Shown: positions 53,762-61,708 of the stretch, piece after piece
Position numbering within the stretch: position 1 is the stretch's first letter
Layout: every line of letters starts with the position of its first letter
NCBI GenBank assembly: GCA_029975275.1
Contig: JARKPN010000082.1
Coordinates: 87,332 to 151,331, forward strand
Source of the DNA: Geobacteraceae bacterium
Lineage (GTDB): Bacteria > Desulfobacterota > Desulfuromonadia > Geobacterales > Geobacteraceae
Direction: 5' to 3'
DNA: 64,000 nucleotides
Translations under genes and position numbers: made by a program
Notes under the pieces: model-generated
Seen by the model: only the letters and a program-made list of their open reading frames with translations
What the model was told of the DNA's origin: nothing
Database searches by the model: none

Positions 53762-54205
53762 ATGCTTATCGACACGATACGGGAAGACAGGCTGAAGGCC
53801 CTCAAGGCGAAGGACGAGAAAAAAAAGAACCTCCTGGGCGTTCTGATCGCGGATGCATGCAAGGACAACAAGCAGCCGGACGACACCACGGTTATCCGGT
53901 TCGTGAAGAAGTTCATCGAAAACGCCAGGGAAAACCTGCGTGTGCTTGAAAAGGGGGGCGGCTCCTCCTCGGTCAGGGAAGACACCCAAAGAGAGATAGA
54001 CATCCTCATGCAATATCTTCCCTCACAACTGACCGGCGACTCCCTGGCTGCGGCAATCCGCCGGGTGCTGGAGCTCGAATCTATCGAGCCGCTCCCGTCC
54101 AACATGGGGAAGGTGATGAAGGCGCTGGGAGCGCATTATGCCGGGAGTTACGACGGCAAAGAGGCCAGCGAACTGGTAAAGGGCATACTCTCCGGGAATA
54201 CGTGA
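53762..54205 (+). CDS. GatB/YqeY domain protein
   Basis: The product is about 147 residues. MLIDTIREDRLKALKAKDEKKKNLLGVLIAD opens it, then FIENARENLRVLEKGG, EIDILMQYLPSQLTGDSL and MGKVMKALGAHYAGSYDGKEASELVKGIL. These are the YqeY family features shared with the C-terminal domain of GatB. A role in tRNA handling is suggested by the family but not established. A GTG 15 bases earlier is an alternative start; the ribosome site is poor for both. Confidence 0.85.
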   Translation: MLIDTIREDRLKALKAKDEKKKNLLGVLIADACKDNKQPDDTTVIRFVKKFIENARENLRVLEKGGGSSSVREDTQREIDILMQYLPSQLTGDSLAAAIRRVLELESIEPLPSNMGKVMKALGAHYAGSYDGKEASELVKGILSGNT

Positions 54206-54229
54206 CAAATCGCCCTTTCAGCCGAAGCC

Positions 54230-54295
54230 GGACCGGGTACGAGAGGCTTCCGGGAAGTTCCTTAGCGGCCCCTGCATACACCTTCCGGACAAACT
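54230..54295. repeat. Diverged partial copy of the intergenic repeat (copy D)
   Basis: GACCGGGTACGAGAGGCTTC, GGGAAGTTCC, the CCTGCATACAC block and TTCCGGACAAAC align in order with GACCGATTACGAGGGTTTC, GGGAAGTTCC, TCTGTCGACAC and TTCCGGGCAGAAAC of copy B (45604-45667). No matching inverted end is seen nearby. Confidence 0.5.
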
Positions 54296-54302
54296 GAAAA
54301 AC

Positions 54303-54336
54303 AAAGGGTTTCGGCAGTATGCCGGGATCCTTTTTG
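54303..54336 (+). terminator. Terminator after yqeY
   Basis: AAAGG and CGGC pair with GCCG and CCTTT around AGTAT, followed by further T residues (TTTTTGCTTTT). Confidence 0.55.
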
Positions 54337-54510
54337 CTTTTCTGCCGCGCGGCATCATATGCGGGCGCAGGCCGGATTCCGGCCCCCCCGACGCGCCTTG
54401 AAACAGTGACGACGGATTGTTGTGGTGAGGCTCCGCATTCTGCTACAGGAATGAGGCAGCTTGATGTATAAAGTTACGCAAAAGAATCTTTTCCTATCGG
54501 GAGCCGCATC

Positions 54511-56331
54511 ATGAAACAGGACCCTGCCGATTCGTTCGTCAAGGGCGTCATCAAGTCTTTCGGGCTGGTGTTCGGCGACATCGGAACCAGCCCCATATAT
54601 ACCCTCACTGTAATCTTCGCACTGACCAGGCCGACTCCGGATAACGTCATGGGTATACTCTCTCTGGTTTTCTGGACCATGACCATCCTGGTATCCGCCG
54701 AGTATGCCTGGCTGGCGACGAGCCTCAGCCGCAAGGGAGAGGGGGGCACCATCGTGCTCAAGGAAATCCTGACCCGGCTCCTGAAACCGGGCCGGCAGAT
54801 AGCCTTCGTAGGCTTGCTGTCGTACGCCGGCGTATCCCTCCTGCTGGGGGACGGCGTAATCACCCCGGCCATCAGCATCCTGTCGGCGGTGGAAGGGATG
54901 ATCCTGATCCCGGGTCTGGAGCATCTGCGACAGGAAACCATGATCCTTATCGCCGCCGTCATCGCAATCGTGCTTTTCGTTTTCCAGTACAAGGGAACCG
55001 ACAAGGTAGCCGCGGCCTTCGGCCCGATCATGATGGTCTGGTTCGCGGTCCTGACGCTCTCCGGCCTCATCTCCATCGCTACCCAACCTGAGCTGGTCAA
55101 GGCCGCAAGCCCCTGGTACGCGGTACAGTTTTTCAGGGACAACGGGTTTGCCGCCTTCTTCGTCCTTTCCGAGGTCATACTGTGCGCCACCGGCAGTGAG
55201 GCCCTGTATGCCGACATGGGGCATCTGGGCCGCAAGCCGATCATCCGGGCATGGTGCATCGTCTTCTGCGCCCTGATCGTCAACTACTTCGGACAGGGGG
55301 CCTACGTCCTGTCCCACGGCGCCGGCAAGAACCTCCTGTTCGGCATGGTCCAGTGGGAGGCGCCCGTTCTGTTCGTTCCGTTTCTCGTCCTGACCATCAT
55401 GGCCACCGTAATCGCCTCCCAGGCGATGATCAGCGGGGTCTTCTCCGTGATCTACCAGGGCATCAACACCCGCATCATGCCGCTGCTGAAAGTCGACTAC
55501 ACATCAACCCACCTGAAATCGCAAATCTATATCGGCGCCGTCAACTGGTCACTGCTCCTGGCGGTGGTTCTCATCATGCTGGTCTTCAGAAAATCCGAAA
55601 ACCTGGCGGCGGCATACGGTCTGGCGGTCACCGGGTGCATGACCATCACCGGCATCATGATCAGCACGATCTTCAGTCATACCAAGAAGAAGTGGAAGGT
55701 TCCGTTCGCCCTGCTGGTGACCGCGGTAGACATTGCCTTCTTCACGGCATGCATGCACAAGATACCCCATGGCGGTTACTGGTCCATCATCCTGGCCACC
55801 ATACCGTTTCTGACCATCCTGATCTGGACAAACGGGCAGAGGGCACTCTACCGGGCATTGAAACCGCTCGACCTTGAAACCTTCCTTCTTTCCTACGAGC
55901 AGATCTACTCCAGGGGGATAAACATTCCCGGCACGGCGCTGTTTTTCATCAAGGAAATCCCGGTCATCCCTCCCTACCTGGTGCACAACGTCATCAGGAG
56001 CAACATCATCTACGAACGGAACATATTGGTCTCCATCCTCCGAACCGACGAACCTTTCGGGGTCAGATACAAAATGATAGAGGGGATCGGCACCGGTCTG
56101 GACGCCTTTGAGATCCGGGCAGGATACATGGAGGTAATCGATATCGAAAAGCTGCTGCAAAAGAACGGAATTCAGGAAAAGGTCATCTTCTACGGCATCG
56201 AAGACATCGTCACCAACAACCCTGTCTGGCGCATCTTCAGCGTCATCAAGAAGCTGACGCCCAATTTCGTGCAGTTCTACAAACTGCCGCCGGGCAAACT
56301 CCAGGGAAACATAACCAGGGTGGAGATGTAA
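54511..56331 (+). CDS. kup: KUP family potassium uptake protein
   Basis: The 606-residue inner-membrane H+/K+ symporter has about 12 membrane segments in the first 430 residues. GLVFGDIGTSPIYTLTVIF is the KUP signature (residues 18-36), followed by RKGEGGTIVLKEIL and LLLGDGVITPAISILSAVEG. A C-terminal cytoplasmic domain follows. The length is slightly below the E. coli protein (622). A GGGAG site precedes ATG. It stands alone between terminators and the convergent glycosylase gene. Confidence 0.93.
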   Translation: MKQDPADSFVKGVIKSFGLVFGDIGTSPIYTLTVIFALTRPTPDNVMGILSLVFWTMTILVSAEYAWLATSLSRKGEGGTIVLKEILTRLLKPGRQIAFVGLLSYAGVSLLLGDGVITPAISILSAVEGMILIPGLEHLRQETMILIAAVIAIVLFVFQYKGTDKVAAAFGPIMMVWFAVLTLSGLISIATQPELVKAASPWYAVQFFRDNGFAAFFVLSEVILCATGSEALYADMGHLGRKPIIRAWCIVFCALIVNYFGQGAYVLSHGAGKNLLFGMVQWEAPVLFVPFLVLTIMATVIASQAMISGVFSVIYQGINTRIMPLLKVDYTSTHLKSQIYIGAVNWSLLLAVVLIMLVFRKSENLAAAYGLAVTGCMTITGIMISTIFSHTKKKWKVPFALLVTAVDIAFFTACMHKIPHGGYWSIILATIPFLTILIWTNGQRALYRALKPLDLETFLLSYEQIYSRGINIPGTALFFIKEIPVIPPYLVHNVIRSNIIYERNILVSILRTDEPFGVRYKMIEGIGTGLDAFEIRAGYMEVIDIEKLLQKNGIQEKVIFYGIEDIVTNNPVWRIFSVIKKLTPNFVQFYKLPPGKLQGNITRVEM

Positions 56332-56436
56332 ACCTGGTACCATTTCGAATCCGAGTCTTCCCCTCGCGGGCTTTCTCAGGCAGCAATGATTTCGCTTGAG
56401 TCCTGAGTGCGCAGGCGCCCCCACGCCGTCGCCGGC

Positions 56437-57369
56437 TCAGGCAACAAAGTAGCACCTCCCCCGCACCGTCAGGAACCCCTCCCGGCGCAGCTGCCGAAGA
56501 TTCCCCGCCACCTGGGCGGCATCCCTGTCGAGGCAGGCCGCCAACTCCCTTCCGGTCATCCCCGGGCTCGCCAGCAGCGCCCTGAGGATCATCCCGCGCA
56601 ACTCGCGGTTGGATCCCCTGAAAGGGGACTGCCGCGCGTGGTGGACGCTGCGGCGCGACGGGTTGGGATGCGTACGCTTGAGGAAGGTGCCGTAGTCCAT
56701 GAGCGCCGAATACCATTCCCGGGGATGCTCCCGGTCGAGGGAGGCGGCAACCAGCGGCAGGAGATCCCGATCATGGACCTGGTCCGCGTCGGGAAACAGC
56801 AGGTGGATGAAGACGGTGCGGATGTTGGTCTCGATAAATACCGTGGGGAGATCGAAGGCAAAAGCGGCCACGGCCCGTGCGGTGTAGGGACCGATCCCCG
56901 GCAGGGTCCGGAGCTCCTCCGGGGACGACGGGAGGATGCCTCCCCATTGCTCGACCACCGCTTCGGCGCAGCGCTTCAGGTTCACGGCCCGCCGGTTGTA
57001 ACCGAGACCCTGCCAGCAGGCCAGTACCTGCTGCAGCGGCGCCGCGGCCAGGGCCGCGACACCGGGGAACGACGCCAGGAACTGCCGGTACTTCCCGACG
57101 ACCCGCTCCACCCGGGTCTGCTGCAGCATGACCTCCGAGACCAGGATGGCGTAGGGATCCCGGGTCTCCCGCCAGGGGAGCGCGCGGCGATGCATACGGT
57201 AGTGCCCGTAGACGATCCCGCGCAGCAGCGCGGCCGCTTCCGGCGTGAAACCGTCGGCGGCATACCGTTTCCTGAGGGCGGTTATGGTCAGGATGCGGTG
57301 CTCTGCGATCCGGGCAAGGGCCTCGGGCAAAGCACCGGTGTACCAATCGATGTGCGCGTCAACCAGCAT
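56437..57369 (-). CDS. MutY-like HhH-GPD DNA glycosylase lacking the Fe-S cluster
   Basis: The 310-residue product has a 40-residue N-terminal extension. LPWRETRDPYAILVSEVMLQQTRVERV carries the MutY-type Glu, and LPGIGPYTARAVAAFAFD the HhH-GPD loop and catalytic Asp. The region that holds four Cys in MutY instead reads MDYGTFLKRTHPNPSRRSVHHARQ, with no cysteines. A C-terminal winged-helix-like domain (GRELAACLDRDAAQVAGNLRQL) replaces the NUDIX-like 8-oxoG reader. It is therefore an A/G-glycosylase relative whose substrate may differ. It is convergent with kup. Confidence 0.85.
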   Translation of the reverse strand: MLVDAHIDWYTGALPEALARIAEHRILTITALRKRYAADGFTPEAAALLRGIVYGHYRMHRRALPWRETRDPYAILVSEVMLQQTRVERVVGKYRQFLASFPGVAALAAAPLQQVLACWQGLGYNRRAVNLKRCAEAVVEQWGGILPSSPEELRTLPGIGPYTARAVAAFAFDLPTVFIETNIRTVFIHLLFPDADQVHDRDLLPLVAASLDREHPREWYSALMDYGTFLKRTHPNPSRRSVHHARQSPFRGSNRELRGMILRALLASPGMTGRELAACLDRDAAQVAGNLRQLRREGFLTVRGRCYFVA

Positions 57370-57468
57370 TTCCTCTCCTCGCGGGCGGACAGCATTGCGC
57401 CTGTCCCCGATCTCTCAGAAACTCCGGAGAAGAAACGAGTTCCGAGTGATCGCGCCCGGCGTTCCCGT

Positions 57469-58104
57469 TCAACGAATGAAGTTCGTGAAGCTCTTCTTCT
57501 CCCGCTCGGGCGGTACGACCGTGCCCTTGCCGTTTTCCACCAGCTTCATGAGCCACGCCATGTTCTTGCCCAGCACCCGCATGATCTGCACCCCTTCTTC
57601 GTCCTGGACAGCCTCCCCCGGCCGGGTTCCGTGGATCACGTTCCAGTAGTTCGAGGTGGGCACCAGCATCTCGGAATAGCAAAGATAGTTGTTCAGTTGC
57701 TCGAACGTCGGCAGGCCGCCGGAACGCCTGACCGCAACCACCGACGCGCCGACCTTGTGCCGAAGCATTCCGTTGTTGAAGCTGGTCACGTAGAAGGCCC
57801 GGTCCAGAAATGACTTCATGGTACCTGCAATGGCCGAGTAGTGAACCGGCGCGCCCAGGATGATGCCGTCGGCATGTTTCATCTTCTGGATCCATGCGTT
57901 GACCTCGTCATCGGGCAGCACGCACTGCTCGTTTTTGTTTTTGATACATTGGGCGCACGCAATGCATCCCCTGATGACCTTGTCCCCTACCTGCACGATC
58001 TCCGTTTCGATACCTTCCTTCTGCAGCTCGGCGGCAACGATGCCGATTGCCTGAAAGGTGTTCCCTTCCCTGTTGGGGCTCCCATTGAATGCCACGACTT
58101 TCAT
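57469..58104 (-). CDS. Flavodoxin-like NAD(P)H-dependent FMN reductase
   Basis: The 211-residue product has the FMN-phosphate loop GSPNREGNTFQAI at residues 8-20, a two-Cys segment CIACAQCIKNKNEQC at about 47-61 and the isoalloxazine-binding GAPVHYSAIAGTMKSFLDRAF at about 85. The family (IsdB-like flavoproteins) reduces quinones, metals or aromatic compounds; the Cys cluster is typical of anaerobe members. It lies 48 bases after the DsrE-like gene and is probably cotranscribed. Confidence 0.88.
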   Translation of the reverse strand: MKVVAFNGSPNREGNTFQAIGIVAAELQKEGIETEIVQVGDKVIRGCIACAQCIKNKNEQCVLPDDEVNAWIQKMKHADGIILGAPVHYSAIAGTMKSFLDRAFYVTSFNNGMLRHKVGASVVAVRRSGGLPTFEQLNNYLCYSEMLVPTSNYWNVIHGTRPGEAVQDEEGVQIMRVLGKNMAWLMKLVENGKGTVVPPEREKKSFTNFIR

Positions 58105-58152
58105 GATTGATCCCTCCTTTGGTGGTTAAAGCGAAAGTATGTTACTCCCTTG

Positions 58153-58569
58153 TCAGAAATACTGGCAGTGGTCCGCCTTGACAGCCTTCTCCTCCAGGAA
58201 CCAGAGCGCATCCACGATGCCGTCCGCTTCCGCGATGAGCTGCGACTCGTTCACGTCGAACGTGGCTGCCGCAAGCCTGCACCCGTAGAGGCGCACGGTA
58301 CCCGCCTGCTTCACCAGCCTGATGAAGTCGAGTATCGAATCAGGGTCTCCGTCCTGCCTCAACCTGTCCCTGAACCACGCCTCGTCCGCGGCATGCAGGG
58401 GATCAATCCTGACCGCCCTGGCGCCTTCTTCCGTCAGCACCCGCACGGCCCAGAGCACGAACAGAATATCGACCTCAACGCCCTGCTTCGCAGCCACATA
58501 GGCAAACGTCAACGGCGTATAGAGCCGGTCAAAGGCATCGTCACGAATGATAATAGCCAGCCGTTTCAT
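58153..58569 (-). CDS. DsrE/DsrF-like family protein
   Basis: The 138-residue product starts [29 protein letters not shown] and [13 protein letters not shown], and later has [21 protein letters not shown] with one Cys in the usual DsrE position. DsrE-like proteins act in sulfur relay or as accessory proteins to redox enzymes; the exact role is unknown. It pairs with the flavodoxin-like reductase downstream. Confidence 0.75.
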   Translation of the reverse strand: MKRLAIIIRDDAFDRLYTPLTFAYVAAKQGVEVDILFVLWAVRVLTEEGARAVRIDPLHAADEAWFRDRLRQDGDPDSILDFIRLVKQAGTVRLYGCRLAAATFDVNESQLIAEADGIVDALWFLEEKAVKADHCQYF

Positions 58570-58960
58570 GGTCTATCCACCTCCCAGCGATCGCATGAGA
58601 AACCACTTTCCGTTATTGTCGTTCTCTAAAACTGATTATCCGGTTTTTTCGAAAAAAAGCCAAAACCTAAAAATCGCGGCGGTGTCAGCCGCTGGCGCGA
58701 GAAATCCATTACAAAGACGGGACTTTCTACACTTGTGACAAAGTCATATATGTAGACACCTCCTGGTTCTTTGACCCCTGTCGATCCTATTTCTTGTGCA
58801 TTTCTCCAACCGAACGGGATGAAAAGGGTTGATAGGAAAAACTCCTCCATGGTACAGAATAATCTGGCCGGTAACGGAACTTTTTCAAGGAATAAACACA
58901 TCTAATCCACCACGCGGGACCGGACAAACAAACAGATGCGGCGGAGGAAAGGCGCGGATA
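58570..58960. other. AT-rich noncoding stretch with inverted repeats
   Basis: There are 391 bases divergent between the DsrE-like gene and the S4 gene. TCTACA (58725) and TGTAGA (58751) form one inverted repeat, and GACTTT/AAAGTC (58721-58745) another nested in it, next to CATATATG. It may hold the divergent promoters and an operator; no standard boxes stand out. Open frames through it look non-protein. Confidence 0.4.
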
Positions 58961-59158
58961 TTGAAAATCGACACCGAATACATCAAGCTCGACTGCTTCC
59001 TCAAGGCGGTCAACGTCGTATCCTCGGGCGGCGAGGCGAAAATGCTGATCAGCGAGGGAATGGTGAAGGTGAACAGCCAGGTTGAGACAAGAAGGGGAAG
59101 AAAACTCTACATCGGTGACATGGTTGAGACAGCCGGCGAAACCTTTGTCGTGGAATAG
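58961..59158 (+). CDS. S4 domain RNA-binding protein
   Basis: The 65-residue product KIDTEYIKLDCFLKAVNVVSSGGEAKMLI continues with SEGMVKVNSQVETRRGRKLYIGDMV, the full S4 fold as in the YaaA/RlbA small S4 proteins. The start is TTG; no in-frame ATG fits, and a GGAGGAAAGG purine run lies upstream. It probably binds rRNA or tRNA. Confidence 0.85.
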   Translation: MKIDTEYIKLDCFLKAVNVVSSGGEAKMLISEGMVKVNSQVETRRGRKLYIGDMVETAGETFVVE

Positions 59159-59375
59159 CCCGCTCATGGACCTGCTGGAAGCCTGCGACAGCGCACTGCT
59201 CGGGTCTGTCGAACATATCGGGTCGGCAAGGGTCATAGATGTAGGCCAATTTCGCCGGGGAACGGCCAAGGGAGATACTGAAAGGGAGCGGCGTGCATGT
59301 GGGAAAATTCTGCATCCCAGCCCCACCGCAAACAACAGTTGGAAGCAAATTGTCCCAGGCCAATTCCGGGACCAG

Positions 59376-59397
59376 GGAATCGAATTCCGACGATTCC
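59376..59397 (+). repeat. Hairpin just ahead of the carboxypeptidase ribosome site
   Basis: GGAATCG (59376-59382) and CGATTCC (59391-59397) form a perfect 7-bp stem with an 8-base loop, five bases before GAGGAG. Confidence 0.55.
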
Positions 59398-59416
59398 GCA
59401 AGAGGAGATCAGAAAA

Positions 59417-60367
59417 ATGGGTTTATTGCGCAAGACACTGCTGAAGGGCGCCGTCATCATAGTGCTGATCATTTTTTCATCCGCCGCTTGTCCGGTCCAT
59501 GGAGATGAACCCGACCGTGACCTGGGAAAGCTCCTTGAGCCGTTCGTGCCCGAGAACGCCGAGTGGGCGCTGACCGTGGTCGACCTGGAAACAGGCAGAC
59601 CGGTGGTGGAATCGGGCAATTCAGTGCGGGAACGGCTTGTTCCCGCTTCGCTGATGAAGCTCCTCATCACGGGTGCCGTCCTCGATTACGCGGAGCAGGG
59701 AGGCACGGTGCACAAGGTCGTGACCGTGCGCAAGGCCGTTACCGTCAAAGGGAAAAAGAAGCGCAAGAGCAGAAAAAAAACCTATACCCTTGCCAGGCAT
59801 TCCGTGGAAATAAAGGACAAACGGGAACTTTTCGACATTCTGCACGACATGAATGTGCACAGCAGGAACCGGACGGCGCAAAACCTGGCGGATTCCCTGG
59901 GGGAGCGGCGCTTCGGGTCTCCCGGGACCCGCACCAAGGGCAACAGGGCGGTGTGCAGTTTCCTCAACAGCCTGGACCTTCCCTCCGGCGAGGCAATAAT
60001 CGCCGACGGCTGCGGCTTGGCCAGGGGAAACAGGATCACCGCGGGTTTCATTGCCAACTATCTTTATCAGGTATCAAAAAAACCATGGTTCGACAGTTTC
60101 CGCGAGACCCTTCCCCGTCCCGGCCTGGAAGGAACCGTGAAGAAAATCGGCTACACCGACCAGCGCTTCCGGGTGAAAACCGGCCGTCTCAACGATGTGT
60201 TCGCGCTGGCCGGGTACGGAGTCAACGCGGGGGGCCGCGAATTCTCATTTGCCTTCATCGTCAACTCGAAGAACGGCAGGGTCTTCGACAGGATGCGCAG
60301 CAGGGGCGAGCTCCTGCGCCTGCTGGCGGAAGGGGAGCCGCTGCAAACCGGCATGGTCCGGCAATAG
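59417..60367 (+). CDS. D-alanyl-D-alanine carboxypeptidase/endopeptidase (S13, PBP4-like)
   Basis: The 316-residue product has an N-terminal signal (VIIVLIIFSSAACPVHG). Active-site motifs are SLMK in PASLMKLLITGAVLDY (SxxK), SRN in NVHSRNRTAQNLADSLG (SxN) and KTG in RVKTGRLNDVFALAGYG. It is shorter than DacB (about 477), lacking the usual inserted domain; a basic patch (KGKKKRKSRKKT) sits between the first two motifs. It acts on peptidoglycan peptides in the periplasm. GAGGAG lies nine bases before ATG. Confidence 0.87.
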   Translation: MGLLRKTLLKGAVIIVLIIFSSAACPVHGDEPDRDLGKLLEPFVPENAEWALTVVDLETGRPVVESGNSVRERLVPASLMKLLITGAVLDYAEQGGTVHKVVTVRKAVTVKGKKKRKSRKKTYTLARHSVEIKDKRELFDILHDMNVHSRNRTAQNLADSLGERRFGSPGTRTKGNRAVCSFLNSLDLPSGEAIIADGCGLARGNRITAGFIANYLYQVSKKPWFDSFRETLPRPGLEGTVKKIGYTDQRFRVKTGRLNDVFALAGYGVNAGGREFSFAFIVNSKNGRVFDRMRSRGELLRLLAEGEPLQTGMVRQ

Positions 60368-60504
60368 CGGACCCGCTCGCCTCAGCCGCCGGCAATCCGG
60401 CGTCGCAACGCAGAACGCCCGCCCTTGACCCGGCTTTCTGCGTAAACGGCAAGGCGACAGCGACAGGGAAGTCCCCCGACACTCCCCAATCATGGAGCCG
60501 GGGC

Positions 60505-60672
60505 ACTAGTGTCCTGTGCGGTTAGTTCCTTCCTTACAATTCCGGGCCTTCTGGCCCCTGGCCGCGTTCCGGCTCCTCGGCTTAGACCCCGCTAGGCCTG
60601 TGTCGCCGCGCCTTGCCAGAAACCAAAATCCCTCGGAATTCTTGCGGTGAACGAACCGCACAGGACACTAGT
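60505..60672. mobile_element. MITE-like element with 19-bp perfect terminal inverted repeats
   Basis: The left end ACTAGTGTCCTGTGCGGTT is exactly inverted at the right end (AACCGCACAGGACACTAGT). Inside, GTTC and AATTCCG extend the match imperfectly to about 38 bases. The element is about 168 bases and too short to code for a transposase. CTAG or TA at both tips could be a target duplication. The right tip meets the stop codon of the gene at 60672. Confidence 0.78.
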
Positions 60673-61277
60673 CACTTCGGCCCGGATTTCCGGCGCTCCT
60701 GTTCGAGCTGCAACTTGAGCTGCTCCTGCTCGAGTTTCAGTCGCTCAATTTCCAGTTGCAGCTTCAGTTTCTCCAGCTCAATGTCGGCGACAGGGGCTTT
60801 TTCACCGCGCAGGGCCGCCGGCGTTCCCGCCTGCATGCGCGCGGACGCGGCCTTGACAAAGCAGTCGGTATACTCGCGGGTCCTGAACAGCGGTGAGGTC
60901 ATGCCGGAACAGTGGGCGTTGTCGCCGCAGCAGTCGAACCGGATCCGGTCCAAGTCCTGAAGGTCGACCCATCCGGTGCTTTCTCCCTGCTTCCCGTTGA
61001 GCCCGTTCTTGAAGTACCGGACATGGGTTCTCCCACCCTCAACCGACTCGGCGGCCATGATGCCGAGCCACGATTTTTCGCTGTTGTAGGCGACAAAGGG
61101 GAAGTCCTTGCCGACCGTCGCGATCACGGCCGTTCCCTCGGGGCTGCCGTACACCTTGGTACCGTCGGCCTTGGCGAGATAGCCGACGCCCGGTGGGGCC
61201 TCGCCACCCGGCCAGTCCCCCGCAAGGCAGACCGCGGGCAGCAGCGCAACACAAAGGGCAACCAGCAGACATTTCAT
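60672..61277 (-). CDS. Secreted protein with SH3-like region and C-terminal coiled coil
   Basis: The 201-residue product has a signal peptide (CLLVALCVALLPAVCLAG), a beta-rich SH3-like part (GTKVYGSPEGTAVIATVGKDFPFVAY ... GWVDLQDL) and a Cys-containing segment (RFDCCGDNAHC). The tail is a Leu/Lys/Glu/Gln-rich coiled coil (LKLQLEIERLKLEQEQLKL). A GGAGG site nine bases before ATG sets the start. The stop lies at the tip of the MITE-like element, so the original C-terminus may have been altered. Function unknown. Confidence 0.75.
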   Translation of the reverse strand: MKCLLVALCVALLPAVCLAGDWPGGEAPPGVGYLAKADGTKVYGSPEGTAVIATVGKDFPFVAYNSEKSWLGIMAAESVEGGRTHVRYFKNGLNGKQGESTGWVDLQDLDRIRFDCCGDNAHCSGMTSPLFRTREYTDCFVKAASARMQAGTPAALRGEKAPVADIELEKLKLQLEIERLKLEQEQLKLQLEQERRKSGPK

Positions 61278-61708
61278 GGCAACAACCCTCCTTTTTATGA
61301 CGGCAGTCCCGTGAACGTCCTTGCAAGCCACGCCGGCACGCCCACGTATCCTGTCGGAAGCAAGCCACATGCCACTACCGGCCGGGTCCGCTCCCGGCCG
61401 CCGGCATCGCGCACAGACGAGCACATGTCCGGCCCCGGGGTGTCTCTCCCGTGCCGGCCGGCATCGAACGCCGCCCCCCCACTGCAACACCTGTCGCAGG
61501 GCCGCGACAGGTGTTGAGGAACCTGGGGTCAGGCTTGGATCAATGGATCAATGCATTTTCTCAATACCGGCCAAACACGCTTGAATTTTTCTCGATTCAG
61601 ATTGGATAAAACGGTATTCGCAAGCTTTTCTGCTTACCGCACGAATCTCCTACCGTGAATCGTTCCGGAATTCCGGGGGTGGATTTTGAAGATTCATTGA
61701 CAATCTTG
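61278..61708. other. Noncoding stretch with a perfect 12-bp inverted repeat
   Basis: The 431 bases hold AACACCTGTCGC (61486-61497) and GCGACAGGTGTT (61504-61515) around AGGGCC. No T-run follows, so it may be an operator or RNA structure. No gene is supported on either strand. Confidence 0.5.

Noticed and set aside
58690..58715. Sigma54-like TGGCGCG upstream of the S4 gene
   Set aside because: No GC at the -12 position at the required spacing.
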